64,000 nt of DNA from Isoetes taiwanensis (Eukaryota; Streptophyta; Lycopodiopsida; Isoetales; Isoetaceae). Positions 44,137 to 55,862 of this stretch are shown here, piece by piece. Below the pieces are notes generated by a model, which saw nothing but the letters and a program-made list of their open reading frames with translations, made no database searches and was not told the origin of the DNA. Within the stretch, counting starts at the first letter, position 1; each line of letters begins with the position of its first letter. The position numbers were made by a program, and so were the translations under genes. The stretch lies in the NCBI GenBank assembly GCA_021234155.1, contig JAJEKV010000047.1, forward strand, positions 7,655,071 to 7,719,070, written 5' to 3'.

Positions 44137-44781
44137 CCTGAAAGTCAGTGCAGGCACAATCAGAGCAATCCAGAGAGAATTTGTGGAAGACCAAATTGCA
44201 GATGGACCAAATTGTGGCTGCTGAACAAGAAGTGAGACGAGATGTCAAGACCAAGGGAGGGTTCAAGAGTAAAATATTGATGTTATGGATCCAGATTGAG
44301 AAGAGACTCTCAATGCCCCTATAAATGTTGGAATGTAGGGATAATCAAGAATATATTGAAGCCGAGACACAAAGGACCAAGTTTGGAGAGCAGAAAATGA
44401 TCATAAGGTGCTGGGATGAAGGTGATGTAGTGAAGCAAAGTTCAACTATCAATTCCTAAATCTGCTCATAGTGCATGATCATGATGAAGAAGCTGCATGC
44501 ACAAAGAATATCTTCTTGAAGTCTATAGTGCAAGAGCGCAGAGAAAGAAGAGGAATCTAGATCCAAAAATAATAGTCGGAGATTTGGAATATTTACAGAG
44601 AAAAAATTAGAGTTTGGCAAGAGGTTATTCTCAAATCTGCAATAGGTGATGAGACATATGCATGTGCTGAGCAAAAGAGACATGTATTCTATACGAGCAA
44701 TACATGTCCGACTATTATTTTTGCATGTGTCGAACAACTTCTTGTAAAATTGACAAATATGATGAACCTTATAGATTGCAG

Positions 44782-44906
44782 CTAGTTATCATGCAATAGC
44801 AATTGCACTTTCATTAACAGAGGCATATGCTCTTAGCGTTTAACATGAACAAATGACATTACAAATTCTACAAGCAAAACTGGGGCCAGATGACCTTAGA
44901 ACACAG
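44782..44906 (+). pseudogene. Captured exon of a CLU/FRIENDLY/REC-type protein
   Basis: Bounded by a TTGCAG acceptor and a CAG/GTATAC donor. The frame reads ASYHAIAIALSLTEAYALSV, a TAA stop, then HEQMTLQILQAKLGPDDLRT with Q at the splice site. Plant clustered-mitochondria-type proteins (FRIENDLY, REC, TSS) have ASYHAIAIALSLMEAY.LSV and QHEQTTLQILQAKLGP-DLRT at the start of their TPR region. The stop is a CAA-to-TAA change. No neighbouring exon of the family was found, so a single exon with its splice sites appears to have been carried into the repeat mosaic. Confidence 0.8.
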
Positions 44907-44930
44907 GTATACTAACATCTAATTTGCTGC

Positions 44931-45890
44931 ATGGAGGAGAAGGAAGCATACAGGTTCAAAAATGCAGAGATGGGAATCCATGCTATTGAACTTATTAATA
45001 AGAACAATGATATAAGGAATGAACTTGAAGCACTCGGAGCTAGAGTTTTCATCTTGGAAACCAAGAAATCCGATCTAGAAGAAAGATGCAAGGTCTATAA
45101 TTAATCAAACGAGAAGTTTGAAGATAAAGCGGATGGAAGATGAAGCCGCAAGACATCTTGAAAACATAAAAATATTAGTAGGCCACATTAAAGACCTGCA
45201 AATAACAGAGAATGAACTTATCAGTTGCAAATCACCGATTTGAATCATCAGTATCATCTCTTGCTTAAGTTGAAAGTGAGGTTTCAAGGTTAGAAATGGA
45301 ACTTGTCAAGAGACATGAGGAATACAACAAAGAGAGAGGACATATGAACACATGTTTGAATGAGGCAATAGAAAGCTGCAAAGTTTGAACAGCTCCACGA
45401 GCAGACATGTGTGGAAAAACTGGCTGTAATACTAGAGAATAAAATACAGCATCTAATGCAACAAATTTCTCTCATGCATGATAAAAAGGAAAGGCTATAC
45501 TCAGAGGCACAGGCAAAAGCTATGGAATTTTAAGCTGGAAAGAAAGAATGGGATGGTAAACTTATCAACATGGAACAAAGGATTGAGGAAGCATACTTAC
45601 TGGTGAGATCCATGAAAGTAGAATGCGACGCTAGAATAATTGCAGAAGGCTAGAAGATGAGCAGTGTGAACTGACAACAAAATATATGGAGGCAGAAAAA
45701 GCAGCCTCAGAGAGAAAGAAAAGTTGGGAATCACGGAGAAGCAGCTTAAGATTATTAATAGGGAGAAGATGAAGCTGGCAGCCGAGAATGAGGACATGAG
45801 AATGAAGGTCTAAGAAAACGAGCTTCTAAAAGCCGAATTGGATGCTTATAAAGCTAACCTTGAAAGTATTAAAATGGAGAAACCAGTGCC
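44931..45890 (+). pseudogene. Degenerate long coiled-coil protein
   Basis: Successive plus-strand pieces in shifting frames are rich in E, K, L and R with heptad-like spacing. They include KNNDIRNELEALGARVFILE and TKKSDLEERCKVYN (ends 45104), then RMEDEAARHLENIKILVGHI. VSRLEMELVKRHEEYNKERG and FEQLHEQTCVEKLAVILENK follow. Near the end come INMEQRIEEAYLLVRSMKVE and MKLAAENEDMRMKV. At least six stops or frameshifts interrupt a region that would encode about 320 residues. The family cannot be named: myosin-like, kinesin-tail or cytoskeletal-associated plant proteins are all possible. It directly follows the captured CLU exon. Confidence 0.65.
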
Positions 45891-47627
45891 TTGCTGCCAT
45901 GGCACTGCCTGAAACTCTTAGTGCAAAAGGCATGGAACATAGCAATCAGACGATTCTGGATGATGCTTTCAAAGCATGCATAGCCAATTTTAAACGATTT
46001 GCTCTTTAAGAAAGGTGCAGATATTGGATGCATAGACATGAGTAGCATCAAGCTTCTACTGAGATCTGAGTTGAAACACAACACTCATGCACGCAGAATC
46101 GAGCAAAAGGATATCTGAACCACAAGACCATCGATCCATAGAAAACTTAGAATTATCTAGCAGGCCTCGCCTCTAGATTCATGCTTCAACCATCGATTTG
46201 CACATAAAGCTCTAAATAGAAAGATCACAAAAGTAGACATGTAAGTATCGATTCGAGGAGATGAAAAGCTCGTCTTTGAGAAAAAGGACAAAGCTAAAAA
46301 GCGGCTTGGTATGAAGTTAAAAAATGTCTCATAGCCCGAAGAGATCAAACTCTAGACATAATAGGAAAAGGAAAATAAAATCCAATGCATGAATTCGGAT
46401 CTACAGGGCTGAATACGCTAAATCTGGATCTCTGAGGCCAAATCTGCTAAATTATGCTCTAAGGCTAAACATGGCGGAAGAAAAATAATAGAAACTAGAG
46501 GGCCGGCCCGATTAAGTTAGAAGACTAGAGCTAGAGGAAAAACAACAGCGTCTTACGCTCACGTTAAAGGGGCTCGGATATGGAGGCATTACCCGAAAGT
46601 GGCATGAGAGCTCCATGAACTACCCATTCTAGGGGCGAAATGCATGCAAAAACGATTTGGAGTGCGGATCGGGAAGGAAGATTAGCTAACGAATTGGCGA
46701 TTTTAGGAAGAGGATAGCCCGGATCTGCGGGGCTTCCCGTTATGGCGGTAGATGGATTAGGTGTTCCGCGGATCTATCGTGGCGTGAAGGGGCAAATCGA
46801 CCTAGTAACTTAATAATTTTTAGCCAGGATAGATGAAATTTTAACGACCACCAGCTTGAACCACAGCTGGACACCAACTATACGTTGTTACCGTTGTAGC
46901 ACAGGGCTCAGCAAAAGAAATTGGACTCTACAAATATAAAAAGCCAAGAGACACCGTTAAAGAAAAATTTGTCAATGATTATGCAACAAAACAGCAACAG
47001 GATCTGGCAAGGCATCATGTTTTCGAGATTTAGAATGAGTAAGAAAAAAGCAATGTCCATGAAACTATTCACAAAGTCTATTTAGCATCATAATGGATAA
47101 ATGGATCCAAGTAAAATTCATGATGCTTATGAGACAATCTCATGAGCAATAGATGATAATCATGAGGCAAAACGAAATGGTACAAGAAGAAACAAAAACC
47201 CAGAGAGAAGCAGAACGGAAGCAAGAGCAAAAAGAGAACAATCTTTTAGAAACAAACATGAAAAAGCAAAGGACCATCTTCTAGATGAAAAAGCAACCCA
47301 TCTACAAACTACAGACTGCTAGATGAAAAGAAGCCTATGATTTAAGCAACCCGTCTACAAATTACAAACACAAAAAGTAGGAAGGCAAAACACAAAAAGA
47401 TGGAACGCTCAAAAAAGAAGGCCCAAGAGGAAAAGAAAAGATAGAAGGCCTTCCTCATGGTCTTTCCTTTTTCTAGAATCAGGCAGATCTGACCCATTTT
47501 GACAGAAAAGATAGAAGGCCTTCCTCTTTCTGTTTTGACCTTTTTTTTGAATGTTTCATGTTAACTACAAATCAGAAAAGGAAAGTAGGATTATGCAAGA
47601 TCGACTCCATCGATCCGGTTTGTAACT
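45891..47627. other. Region without a supported gene
   Basis: A-rich, with a partial reversed copy of repeat block R at about 47374-47425 and a short repeated GATAGAAGGCCTTCCTC at about 47441 and 47509. CGG- and CCG-containing words become common here. Confidence 0.45.
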
Positions 47628-47795
47628 GTGTCATGGAATTCCGCTTCGGGGATAAGTATGTCGAGTTCACGATTGGTCGCTTGCTACGCTATGGATGAAG
47701 CTTTACCTCGCAGACACCCCGGTGGGGATACAGTTGGAGAAAGTGTTGGAACATTTGTTGCATGGCCAAAAAACCGCTTAAAAAAGGTATGTAAC
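47628..47795 (+). pseudogene. CACTA (En/Spm)-type transposon protein fragment
   Basis: The translation ends GGDTVGESVGTFVAWPKNRL. The GD.VG.FVAWP pattern closes the tail region of many plant En/Spm-like transposase-associated proteins (GDAIGTFIAWP). The upstream part (SWNSASGISMSSS) is not informative. Only this tail exon is visible; no CACTA terminal repeats were found nearby. Confidence 0.4.
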
Positions 47796-47819
47796 ATGTA
47801 TTACATTGTAGAAATATAG

Positions 47820-48760
47820 AAGTAGACAAAATTTGTTGTATTCATTGGAAAAAGATTACAATTGTATATAATAATGCGGATAAAGCTGGATAAACCGGAC
47901 AAAATCCCGGACTCTTGTTTCAAGCCCGGTCTCTTGGTAGGCTGGGCTATCGATCTCCCATTTCCATTGCGGGGGCATAGTGAATTCTTACGGTAAAACC
48001 CCAGCAAAACACCGGGGCTCTAGCTCCACCACCCCTTTGCTCCACCTCCACCTCCTGCTTTTGCTCCTGCTCCGCTTTGCTCTGTTGAACCTCCAATGCA
48101 TCGTTATGGCGCTGCGGTAGTGGTTCCATTGGTTGAAACCATCTCCATTGCATCATTATCACTTCGTGGTAGTGGTTAGTGTTGGGGCATCCGGGCATAG
48201 AGGCTAACCACTAAGCCTTGCTCCTCATTTTGAATCTCGGTGGCCGGATCACGAGATTCACTCTCGATCAATGCATGTCTTGCATTCTCGAAGTGGTTAG
48301 ATAAGAGGGCCACCTCCGATGCGTTGCAAGGGCCCCGAGCCCGGATCTATCATTGCCACTGCTCTGCTTTGCCATCATCATTACTTGATCCAAGTACTCG
48401 GGGGTTGCAAGGCGGTGCTCCAGCCGGGGCCCAGTGCTCGGCTGCGGTTCAACCGGGCCGGAGATTGGAGCCGAAACCTGGGTCGGGCGTGTGATTGCTG
48501 GCCCAAATGTAATTCAATCCATCTTAAAATCACCAATCGGGTGATTAATGTAACGGCATCTATCAATAGGAAGTGGCCCGAGTGTCCGGTATTCCGCTGG
48601 CGTGTTATATTTATTTATTTATAAACTTAGAAACTAAGAACACGCCCGTGTTTAAGCGTAAAAGTTGAAAGTAGGGATACAATTGTTTGCAGCTCGGTGT
48701 GTGTAAAAGCGCTATATAGGAAAAACTATACACGCTTCGGCACTTTCAGGAGAGGGAAAA
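47820..48760. other. GC-richer stretch without a recognised gene
   Basis: Two palindrome halves of the CACGC family, CCGCTGGCGTGTT at 48594-48606 and AACACGCCCGTGTT at 48640-48653, face each other across 33 bp. Open frames at 48240-48494 and 47947-48198 overlap and have no recognisable domain. Confidence 0.4.
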
Positions 48761-48772
48761 AAAAACATGCGG

Positions 48773-48854
48773 ATAGATAAGTAAATAGATAAAGGCCGGG
48801 CAATTATTTACACTTAAAATAATTGCATGGCCTTTATCTATTTACTATCTATCT
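48773..48854. repeat. 82 bp foldback hairpin
   Basis: The left arm AGATAAGTAAATAGATAAAG continues into GCCGGGCAATTATTT. The right arm AAATAATTGCATGGCCTTTA continues into TCTATTTACTATCTAT. They pair over about 35 bases around a 6-7 nt loop with two small mismatched spots. It could be a MITE-like element or a small-RNA hairpin. Confidence 0.9.
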
Positions 48855-48904
48855 GAGAACCCCTTTTGAGTTACCCTAAGGGGGCAAACCCTTGTTTATG
48901 TGGG

Positions 48905-48990
48905 CTTGTGGCATATTCTAGGTATGTACTAGAATATGCTTAAAATATGCTGATGGCTGCTAAAAACCTAGTGTTCCCTGTAAATTGGCG
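48905..48990 (+). repeat. Dispersed GCATATTCTAG palindromic repeat, copy 1
   Basis: GTGGCATATTCTAGGTATGT with ACTAGAATATGC forms an 11-12 bp stem. The flanks, including TGCTAAAAACCTA and CCTGTAAATT, also match the copy at 55035-55150. Confidence 0.75.
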
Positions 48991-49861
48991 GTCAGGTGTG
49001 TTCTGGATGGACAATGTTTCAACCGGGGTGGCTGTAGCGGCTTCTCGCGGGATGCAGTTAAAGGAAGACAAAATGGAGCTAGGAGTTGCGGCGATGGTGG
49101 AGCAGTGGGCATTTTAGGTGTAGTTGCAAGTAAGGATGTCTTGGGAGTTTGAATACACCCCCAGTCCGTGGCTCACCCTCACAGCTTGGCCAACTACATC
49201 GGCTAAACTAGTCCTTCCCTTGGCAACGACTGAAATTGGATGAATTAGACTGAAATCTATGGCACAAACCAGCTGTTTCTTACCAAACACCCGTTTAGAG
49301 ATCTAGCAACATATTTTCAGCCAAAATTGACAAGATGGTGGAAGAAGCGGCAATATGGGTTCCAAAGCTGCAGCCATGGGAGATTAACGTAGCATGCATC
49401 AGCAAAATATCACAAAATTAAAATGCCCGGAACACGTATTGGAGGCTTGGATGTTGATATGAAGAGCAACTCATTGCAAGATTATATCCCGGTGCCATTC
49501 GATTACCTTGAAATAGTTTTGTGTTTCATTTAGCGTATGTGATCATGTTTGGGGCTAGGTAGCGGTTTTCAAAGAAAAACATGGAAAATTTTGTGTACCA
49601 AGGAGGCTATCTCGGCGATGCCCTTTCTTTTGATTTAGCCCGGCAATAGCGGGTTCCGGCTCTTCGGGGGTTTGGGAGTTACGTGCTTGAAAGTCTTGGG
49701 CTGGGAGATTACGATATATACTATACCACCTTATAAATACATCTTTAATCTAAAAGCTCTTGGGCTTCTCTAAGGTCTGCCCGATTTAAGATGCAAAAAT
49801 TAACCCGTCTACTTTAGGCTGGCTTTGCAACATTTTGATCATCTTGCTTTATGCAATTATA
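48991..49861. other. Region without a recognised gene
   Basis: A 40-codon open stretch at about 48995-49118 (RVFWMDNVSTGVAVAASRGM) ends in TAG and is not recognised. The rest is non-coding in appearance. Confidence 0.4.
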
Positions 49862-50850
49862 AAACGGCACAACTTATCAGCGGGTTTTATGATAAGCATC
49901 GAGCGGAATCGTTAGTGAGGGGCCAATTGAGTCTTGAGAATGAACTTCCACGATTATTTTGTAGATGTAAGGATAAAAATAGCATTTGACTTATATCAAC
50001 GTTACGGTTAAGCATGTAATTGAATCGGCTTTGGTTTCTCGGCAGGGATGTGATGCATCGGTTCTTCTAGATGATCGTCAACCATGCGGAGAAAAGAATG
50101 CGAGGACCAAATAAAAATTCTCTTAGAGGTTATGAATATATAGATGAAATGAAGGCTGCATTGGAACAACAATGTCGGGAGTAATATCTTGTCGCGGATA
50201 TTATAGCCATAGGCTGCAAAAGGACTCTGTATTTACGGTAATATGTCTTAAATCTTAATTAGCCCTACTCATTTTCATTCTAATGCGCAAATAAATATGT
50301 AAGTTATTAATTCCTGCTGAGCGGGAGGGCCATCACATGATGTGCTTCTAGGGCGCGAGATGCATTAACGACAAACTTCAATCAAGCTAATCTGAGATAT
50401 TCCATCACCAAACTCTACTCTATCACAACTCATAACCAAATTTGGGAACAAGGGTTTATCTTGGAAGATATGTTAGCTCTTTGGATCACACACCATTGGC
50501 GATTCAGTGCAAATGTTCTTCCTAGGCTCTACAATTTCCAAAAACTTGAAAACCTGATCACCTACGGACCCTAACCTTGATTCAACTTCAAGCCTGTGTC
50601 CTCAAAATGGAGATGGGAATGTCACTTTGCTCCTCTAGATGTTGCCACCCCTCTCATAATTGACAATAACTACTCTCTGAGGAACTTAGGGCTTGTTGAT
50701 TTCGGACCAAGTATTGCGGTTTGCGACCACGTGATTCCCGATGCAACGGTATCCATGTATGTCGATGGAGAGGGTAGCTTCTTGAAGCCCTTTGACAGGC
50801 ACCCAAGGTGAGATCGGGGGACCTGTGCCCCACTTGTCAATAGTAAAAGC
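49862..50850 (+). pseudogene. Class III (secretory) plant peroxidase pseudogene, four segments
   Basis: Class III peroxidases are secreted haem enzymes that oxidise phenolics in the cell wall. Segment 1 (to 49966) reads AQLISGFYDKH and, after a frame shift, FHDYFV, the distal-His motif FHDCFV with Cys changed to Tyr. It stops at a GTAAGG donor. Segment 2 (50046-50237) reads GCDASVLLDDRQPCGEKNAR, a TAA, then NSLRGYEYIDEMKAALEQQC and a shifted form of SCADIIAI, with a GTAATA donor. Segment 3 (from about 50322) has GGPSHDVLLG, RDALTTNFNQANL and the proximal-His region GSHTIG in another frame. Segment 4 (to about 50815) has TDPNLDSTSSLC-like text, then DVATPLIIDNNYSLRNLGLV and VSMYVDGEGSFLKPFDRHP. 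At least seven frame breaks; the signal peptide is not seen. Exon order and splice sites are kept, so this is a decayed gene, not a processed copy. Confidence 0.9.
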
Positions 50851-53429
50851 TCTTTAGAAGTTGTTACGATTGTTTATCTACTTTGTGTTGTATTAGCTCA
50901 TCTACATTTAGCAAAAGTAATTCAACATTCAATAGATAGTTAATTGCTTCCGCATCCACGAACATAGTAGTTCCCTCCATTGTCTTGGCTCACTTGGAAT
51001 GGGGCTGTCTGGTCTATATATGCGGGGGGAAAAGGCCCATCACGAAAAGCTTCCATGGGGAAAAGGTTATACGTATTGGTGTTAATCGCGGTCCATTTGC
51101 TGATCATAATTTCTTGATAGCATGATCCTCTAGCATGGGCTGCATGGCCTTGATATTATTCTGGATACACACCGGGATTTTTTTTTTTTTTTGGTTATAA
51201 GGAATGCTTGAACATTGTGCTCAAAGTCTTTAAGCTATTAATGTTAAGGTTACTCTGTCATAATGTCTTCAAACGTCTACTAATGACCCATTTCTATAGG
51301 CTCATTGGATGTTCTTCTGATATTTTAGCACCATGTTTTGTGTAGATGAAGTATCAAGCTCGATTTATTCCCTACAAGGGAAAAGTGATTGGGGATCGTT
51401 TGTATATAACTGCGGTACAGTTAATCTACTTGCCTCTTCTCTTAATATTAATTTGAAATTATAGCGTTTAGTTGTCTAGATTATGATATAGGGATCCTGC
51501 ATACACCTCATGTCTCTCTTGGAATGAGCCTTAGTTTTGTCTCCTGAAAAACTATGGACTGGAATCTGGTGATATGCCTTTGAAGCTACTTTTACAGAAT
51601 CGGTCGGAATTTGACACGTTATAAGTGAGATCCTTTAAAGTCCGAGGTCTCTAGGAGACACTTATGTTGCAAAGGCGACATATCCCTGATTTAACATAAC
51701 AGATTGATCTCTATAGTCACTATTTTGACCTAATCCCCATTGTTGTTTAAGAAGTATGAATGGCACATTAAGCATTCTTATTTTCTTTAGATTTTAAATC
51801 TGTCATTGTGTCACAACATTGTGTATGCGTGCATCCAATGTCATATGGATTTTATATTCCATATTTTATGCATCTAGAATGCGTTTGAAGTTATAGGCAC
51901 CCTAGTTACTCTTCTAAAACTCTTTTACCTACAATCGGACTTCCTTGGGCTATAGCTGAAAGAGCCTTGAATGAGATTGTGTTTCATAGATTTTAATCTG
52001 TCAAACCGGTCTCCATCACGAAAGTTCCAAATGTAGGATCATGATAAAGAGGCGGATCATGTTCATCATAGAAGCATTTGTTGTGGATTGGAGGCACGTG
52101 AGCTGGAGGTTATTTTGACCGATTATCACGGTGTGTAGATATTGTTGTCCTATGAGTGTTTTATGTGTGTTTTATATATTCATCCGACAAAGAGATGCAA
52201 CAAGTGACAAAATCGTGACCGAGGAGCAGAGATAGACCGAGGGGGGACGTTACTGCGTTGATTTGTCGCGAACAAAAAAAAACACACACAAAAATAAAAA
52301 AGAACTTACAGACCTTGGCAGAGGCAAGCAGAATAGCAGAGCTTTTAACACACATAATATATCTTTTTCAGTGGTAAGATATCTATGTGTAGAGCTCAAA
52401 GGGATTCATCTTCTGACTTCTTTATGCCAGAATTTGCTCTTAACTTCAAATCTTGCTTTCATGATATTTTTACCAGAGAATGCTAATGCTAATTATATTT
52501 GTAACTCCTAAAGCTTGCTGGATTTATAATGGTTTTACGGGGCAGGGCCCAATCCGCAGGGGAGTGCGTCTATTGGATCATGAGCAGGTAACTGAGAAGG
52601 GTCTTGGCTTTGAAGTTTTTGTTCCTTGTGGATATGTATAGCAAGTGAAGCATCGATGAGAGAGAAGTGTTTTGCAAAGCTGGCACAAGTATCAAGACCT
52701 AGAGTCTGAGATGGTCTAGTCCCTCACATTATTAGGTAAGATTTAAAGTAATTACATTGTCACGCGGCTAATGTACATACCACAGTGGCTTGACATATTA
52801 TTGATGCCACGGTTTGCCACTCTGTTCCCCTCTTTTCTTCCTTGCTTACTTCCTTCCATTTTTCTTCCTTTTAGTTTATTTGTAGCAAAGGCGGATCTTA
52901 CTTGCGAGGCTAAAGGAGGTGGCATGCTCTTTCAAAATGGTCATTTCGATTCAAAAACCTTTGCATTGCTAGGGTTCATTATGAAACTATTTTGGGCGAT
53001 CATGTGCAAGGGCGGAAAAGCAAATCATTTTGCTTTACCATCTACTCAAGGATGCCTTTCAGGTGGAGTCCGCTTCTTCAGCCCTTGATAGAAGTATCCT
53101 TCTAGAGATTTGACTGCCATGACCCTTAAAGTTACGGGTTACATAATGCACAACTATATTAACAAAGCTGTGGAGACATTTATTGCCTCAACAGGGAATG
53201 ACTTGTCAATAGACTTTGCATATGCTATTGACAAGAGAAAGTATAAGACTCCATGGCTTAAATTTGGGGCATGGTATTTATTTTCTTTTATAAAATTGGG
53301 TTCTTAGTGTTGGGAAGTACTTGCAGTTTGTGTAATTGTGTCATGGAAGCGCGCAGGCGACTTCCTTCAATTGCTATCATCTAATAAAGATTTGTTATTT
53401 GGTCTTTTGACCATCCACATATCAAACTA
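50851..53429. other. Region without a recognised gene
   Basis: A 20-codon signal-peptide-like frame (MGKRLYVLVLIAVHLLIIIS) starts at 51055 and stops at once, possibly a remnant of another secreted protein. Short open stretches at 51349-51425 and 52555-52590 have splice-like ends but no recognised family. The 105-codon frame at 52771-53088 is hydrophobic at its start and unidentified. Poly-T at 51179-51192. Confidence 0.4.
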
Positions 53430-53880
53430 ATCTGGCAGAAATAGGTCAACATGGTATATATGTCGATCTTTGTATAGTTGTCATATACGTTGGTGATATG
53501 TTGTGTTTGCTATGTTATGTTTTCACTGATAAGTAAGGCTTGAATTTACCTGGGATGGGCGGACACAATTTGGCAATGAACCAAGATATAAAAAATGCTA
53601 GTAGACATTTGGATTCAACCTTCATAATCATTTAACAATGAACCATGCTTATTAGGATTGCTTTGCATTCTTTGGTATATTGAGAACGAGCATCACCCAT
53701 GTTCTATTTGCTCGGTTTGTTTGATTGTTAAGAATATTTTCATCATGTTTTCAATTGGAAAAATTGATACATCAAGTATTCGTCAGCGGATGATCTCACC
53801 AAATGTAAATACATTTGGGTGGCGGAAAATATGTTGTCAAGCAATCTTTGTACATCTTTTTTCCAATCTTTGAATACAAG
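53430..53880 (+). pseudogene. Possible Ty1/copia pol remnant
   Basis: GIYVDLCIVVIYVGDMLCLL at about 53455-53515 resembles the copia reverse transcriptase core, where a hydrophobic run leads into YVDDM; here the first catalytic Asp is Gly. Downstream, at about 53755-53820, one frame reads SADDLTKC, similar to the VADxLTK end of copia RNase H. Intervening domains are not readable. Old and badly decayed, if correct. Confidence 0.35.
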
Positions 53881-55789
53881 GATATAGTTTTGCAATCATT
53901 TTAGTAGTTTAAATCTGAGACGAGTTGATATTAGTACTTCTTTACCTCTCGCAAACTCCGGCTCTCTGTTTTAAATGACATCTCATGCAATGTAGTAGAG
54001 CTTTTTTACCTTTGGTCAGGATGCTTGTAATGGTGATGAAAACAGCGGGAAGGAAGAGGGGTAAAGCTATAGCTTGTCATTTTAACTCTTATGTATTACC
54101 ACATAACGATAGTTAAATGTCCTAAAATTCTTTCTTAGAGACAACCAGAAATTCATTCTTTTATTTTTTTTAAACTAAGCACAGGAATATTACCGATTGC
54201 CCTCCCTTATTAGATTGGTTTTATTTAATTTCTTGTATGTCTTTCTTCCATCTTGCAACGCACTTTGCGACAAGTGTGATCTTATGTATTACCATCTCAA
54301 ACTCAGGCTCGGTGTATTTTATACATTGTGATCATTATAAACATTTAAAGGATATACGAGATTTTAATGTCACATGCGGTAAATATTTAAAAAGACATAC
54401 GAGATTGTGACCCGAAGAAATCACCATGCGGTTTGAGACTATGACTATCATATTGGAACCTAAACACATTTCTAAAGTTTTTGATGTTTCCAAATTCTCT
54501 ATGTATCTATTGTGGCAATTGTGGAAGACCTTCGTTGTGCATTTTCACACCACAGGTAACCTAAGCATGAAGCAAACTTCAACGAAAATAGGGTCTAGAG
54601 AACTTGAGCATAAAATAAAATATCTACATATCCTTTGCATGCTTCTTTTGCATAAAGTAACCAGAGATTTTTTGATATAAGTATCTTTTTATCCTTCATT
54701 AAAATCTATCTTCCCTTCATGCGCCACCACCTCCCTTTGCCTCGGCATCTAGAAATCTGCACCTAGCCTCCCAAGCGGTAAACACCACACGGCTCCAACT
54801 TCCTTAGGGCTCTAGTCCGGCCGACATCCCATTTAGATTCATATAGTTTTCTTAAGTCTTACAGGAGCCAATTCCGGTAGCATAATTACGTTATAGAGCC
54901 AATTCAATGGCATCCGCTACTTTTGAGGCGTGAAATAAAGCCTTGTGCAAAAAAAATATTGTGTCTACTTGAGCAAATGTTTCCCTTTATCACATATACG
55001 TACTTTGAGTTGTATTATCCTCCCCAAAAAAAGGTCTTATGTGTTTGTGGCATATTCTAGGTATATGCCGGTATATGCCAGAATATGCCAATAATTGCTC
55101 CAAACCTATTATCGCATTGTAAACTATCGTGGCCCTTGTTCTTTGGGTAGCCACTCACGGAAACCGGCTAACCGATTAGCGGTCTTAAACTTTAGATTTT
55201 GAGTGCGTGATTTAGTAGATAAACCCGCCTACTTAGGTGCTTGGTCCTAAGCTTTAGATCTTGGGCACGTGATTTGAGTGGATGAAAATGAAATAATACC
55301 CATTTTTGGGCTCGAATATGGGAATGCATCTTGATTTGAAATCGATAGAATGTCAAGAACAAAAGGAAAGAGTTTGCCTTCAAAACCAAGCTGCGGGAAT
55401 TTTAATTCTGACACAAGAGTGAGCGATTGGCGATGCTTGCCCGTGATACATGAGCCTTTGATCTTGCTCATCTTATCACGAAAGAACACATTGAAGCTAT
55501 TTGAGTGATGAGGAGTTTGTCTGAGGACAATTAGCGTAGTGAATGAGATCCTCAAGTAAGTAAATTTTTGCCATTGTATCGTGTTTTTGCAATGGAAGTC
55601 GTGAGCAAGGGCGATCTCAATAAAAAAATAGTAGAGCGGGTAAAAGCCCGAACACCATATATACTTTGGGTGATACTCTTCACCATTCGGTAGTTTCAAC
55701 AAATGTTTTTGTGCTTATTTTTGTACATACATGGGCAGCTAAAGCACATTCATTGTAATATTGAGATATGTTTTCAAACCGTTGCAAAC
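53881..55789. other. Region without a recognised gene
   Basis: Holds the second copy of the GCATATTCTAG palindromic repeat (55035-55150). The 151-codon minus-strand frame at 55247-55702 has no recognisable domain. On the plus strand 55581-55680 reads MEVVSKGDLNKKIVERV, which might be part of the kinase remnant that follows. Confidence 0.4.
55035..55150 (+). repeat. Dispersed GCATATTCTAG palindromic repeat, copy 2
   Basis: GTGGCATATTCTAGGTATAT is followed by GCCGGTATATGCC and AGAATATGCC. This is a nested palindrome: TATATGCC/GGTATA inside GGCATATTCT/AGAATATGCC. Related in flank and core to 48905-48990. Confidence 0.75.
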
Positions 55790-55862
55790 TTATACATTGT
55801 GATGGAGTATTTAAATGGAGCTGACCTCTTCTATCATCTCAAAAATACTTTTGACAACTTTT
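55790..55862 (+). pseudogene. Protein kinase hinge-region remnant
   Basis: NLYIVMEYLNGADLFYHLKN fits the kinase hinge and helix D pattern LY.VMEY..GGDL...L. The frame then breaks (TGA near 55866), and neither the VAIK lysine nor HRD/DFG motifs are seen nearby. A single-exon remnant of a protein kinase gene. Confidence 0.45.

Noticed and set aside
55247-55702. 151-codon minus-strand ORF as a real gene
   Set aside because: No recognised motif. The plus strand next to it shows kinase-like text, so this is probably a chance frame.
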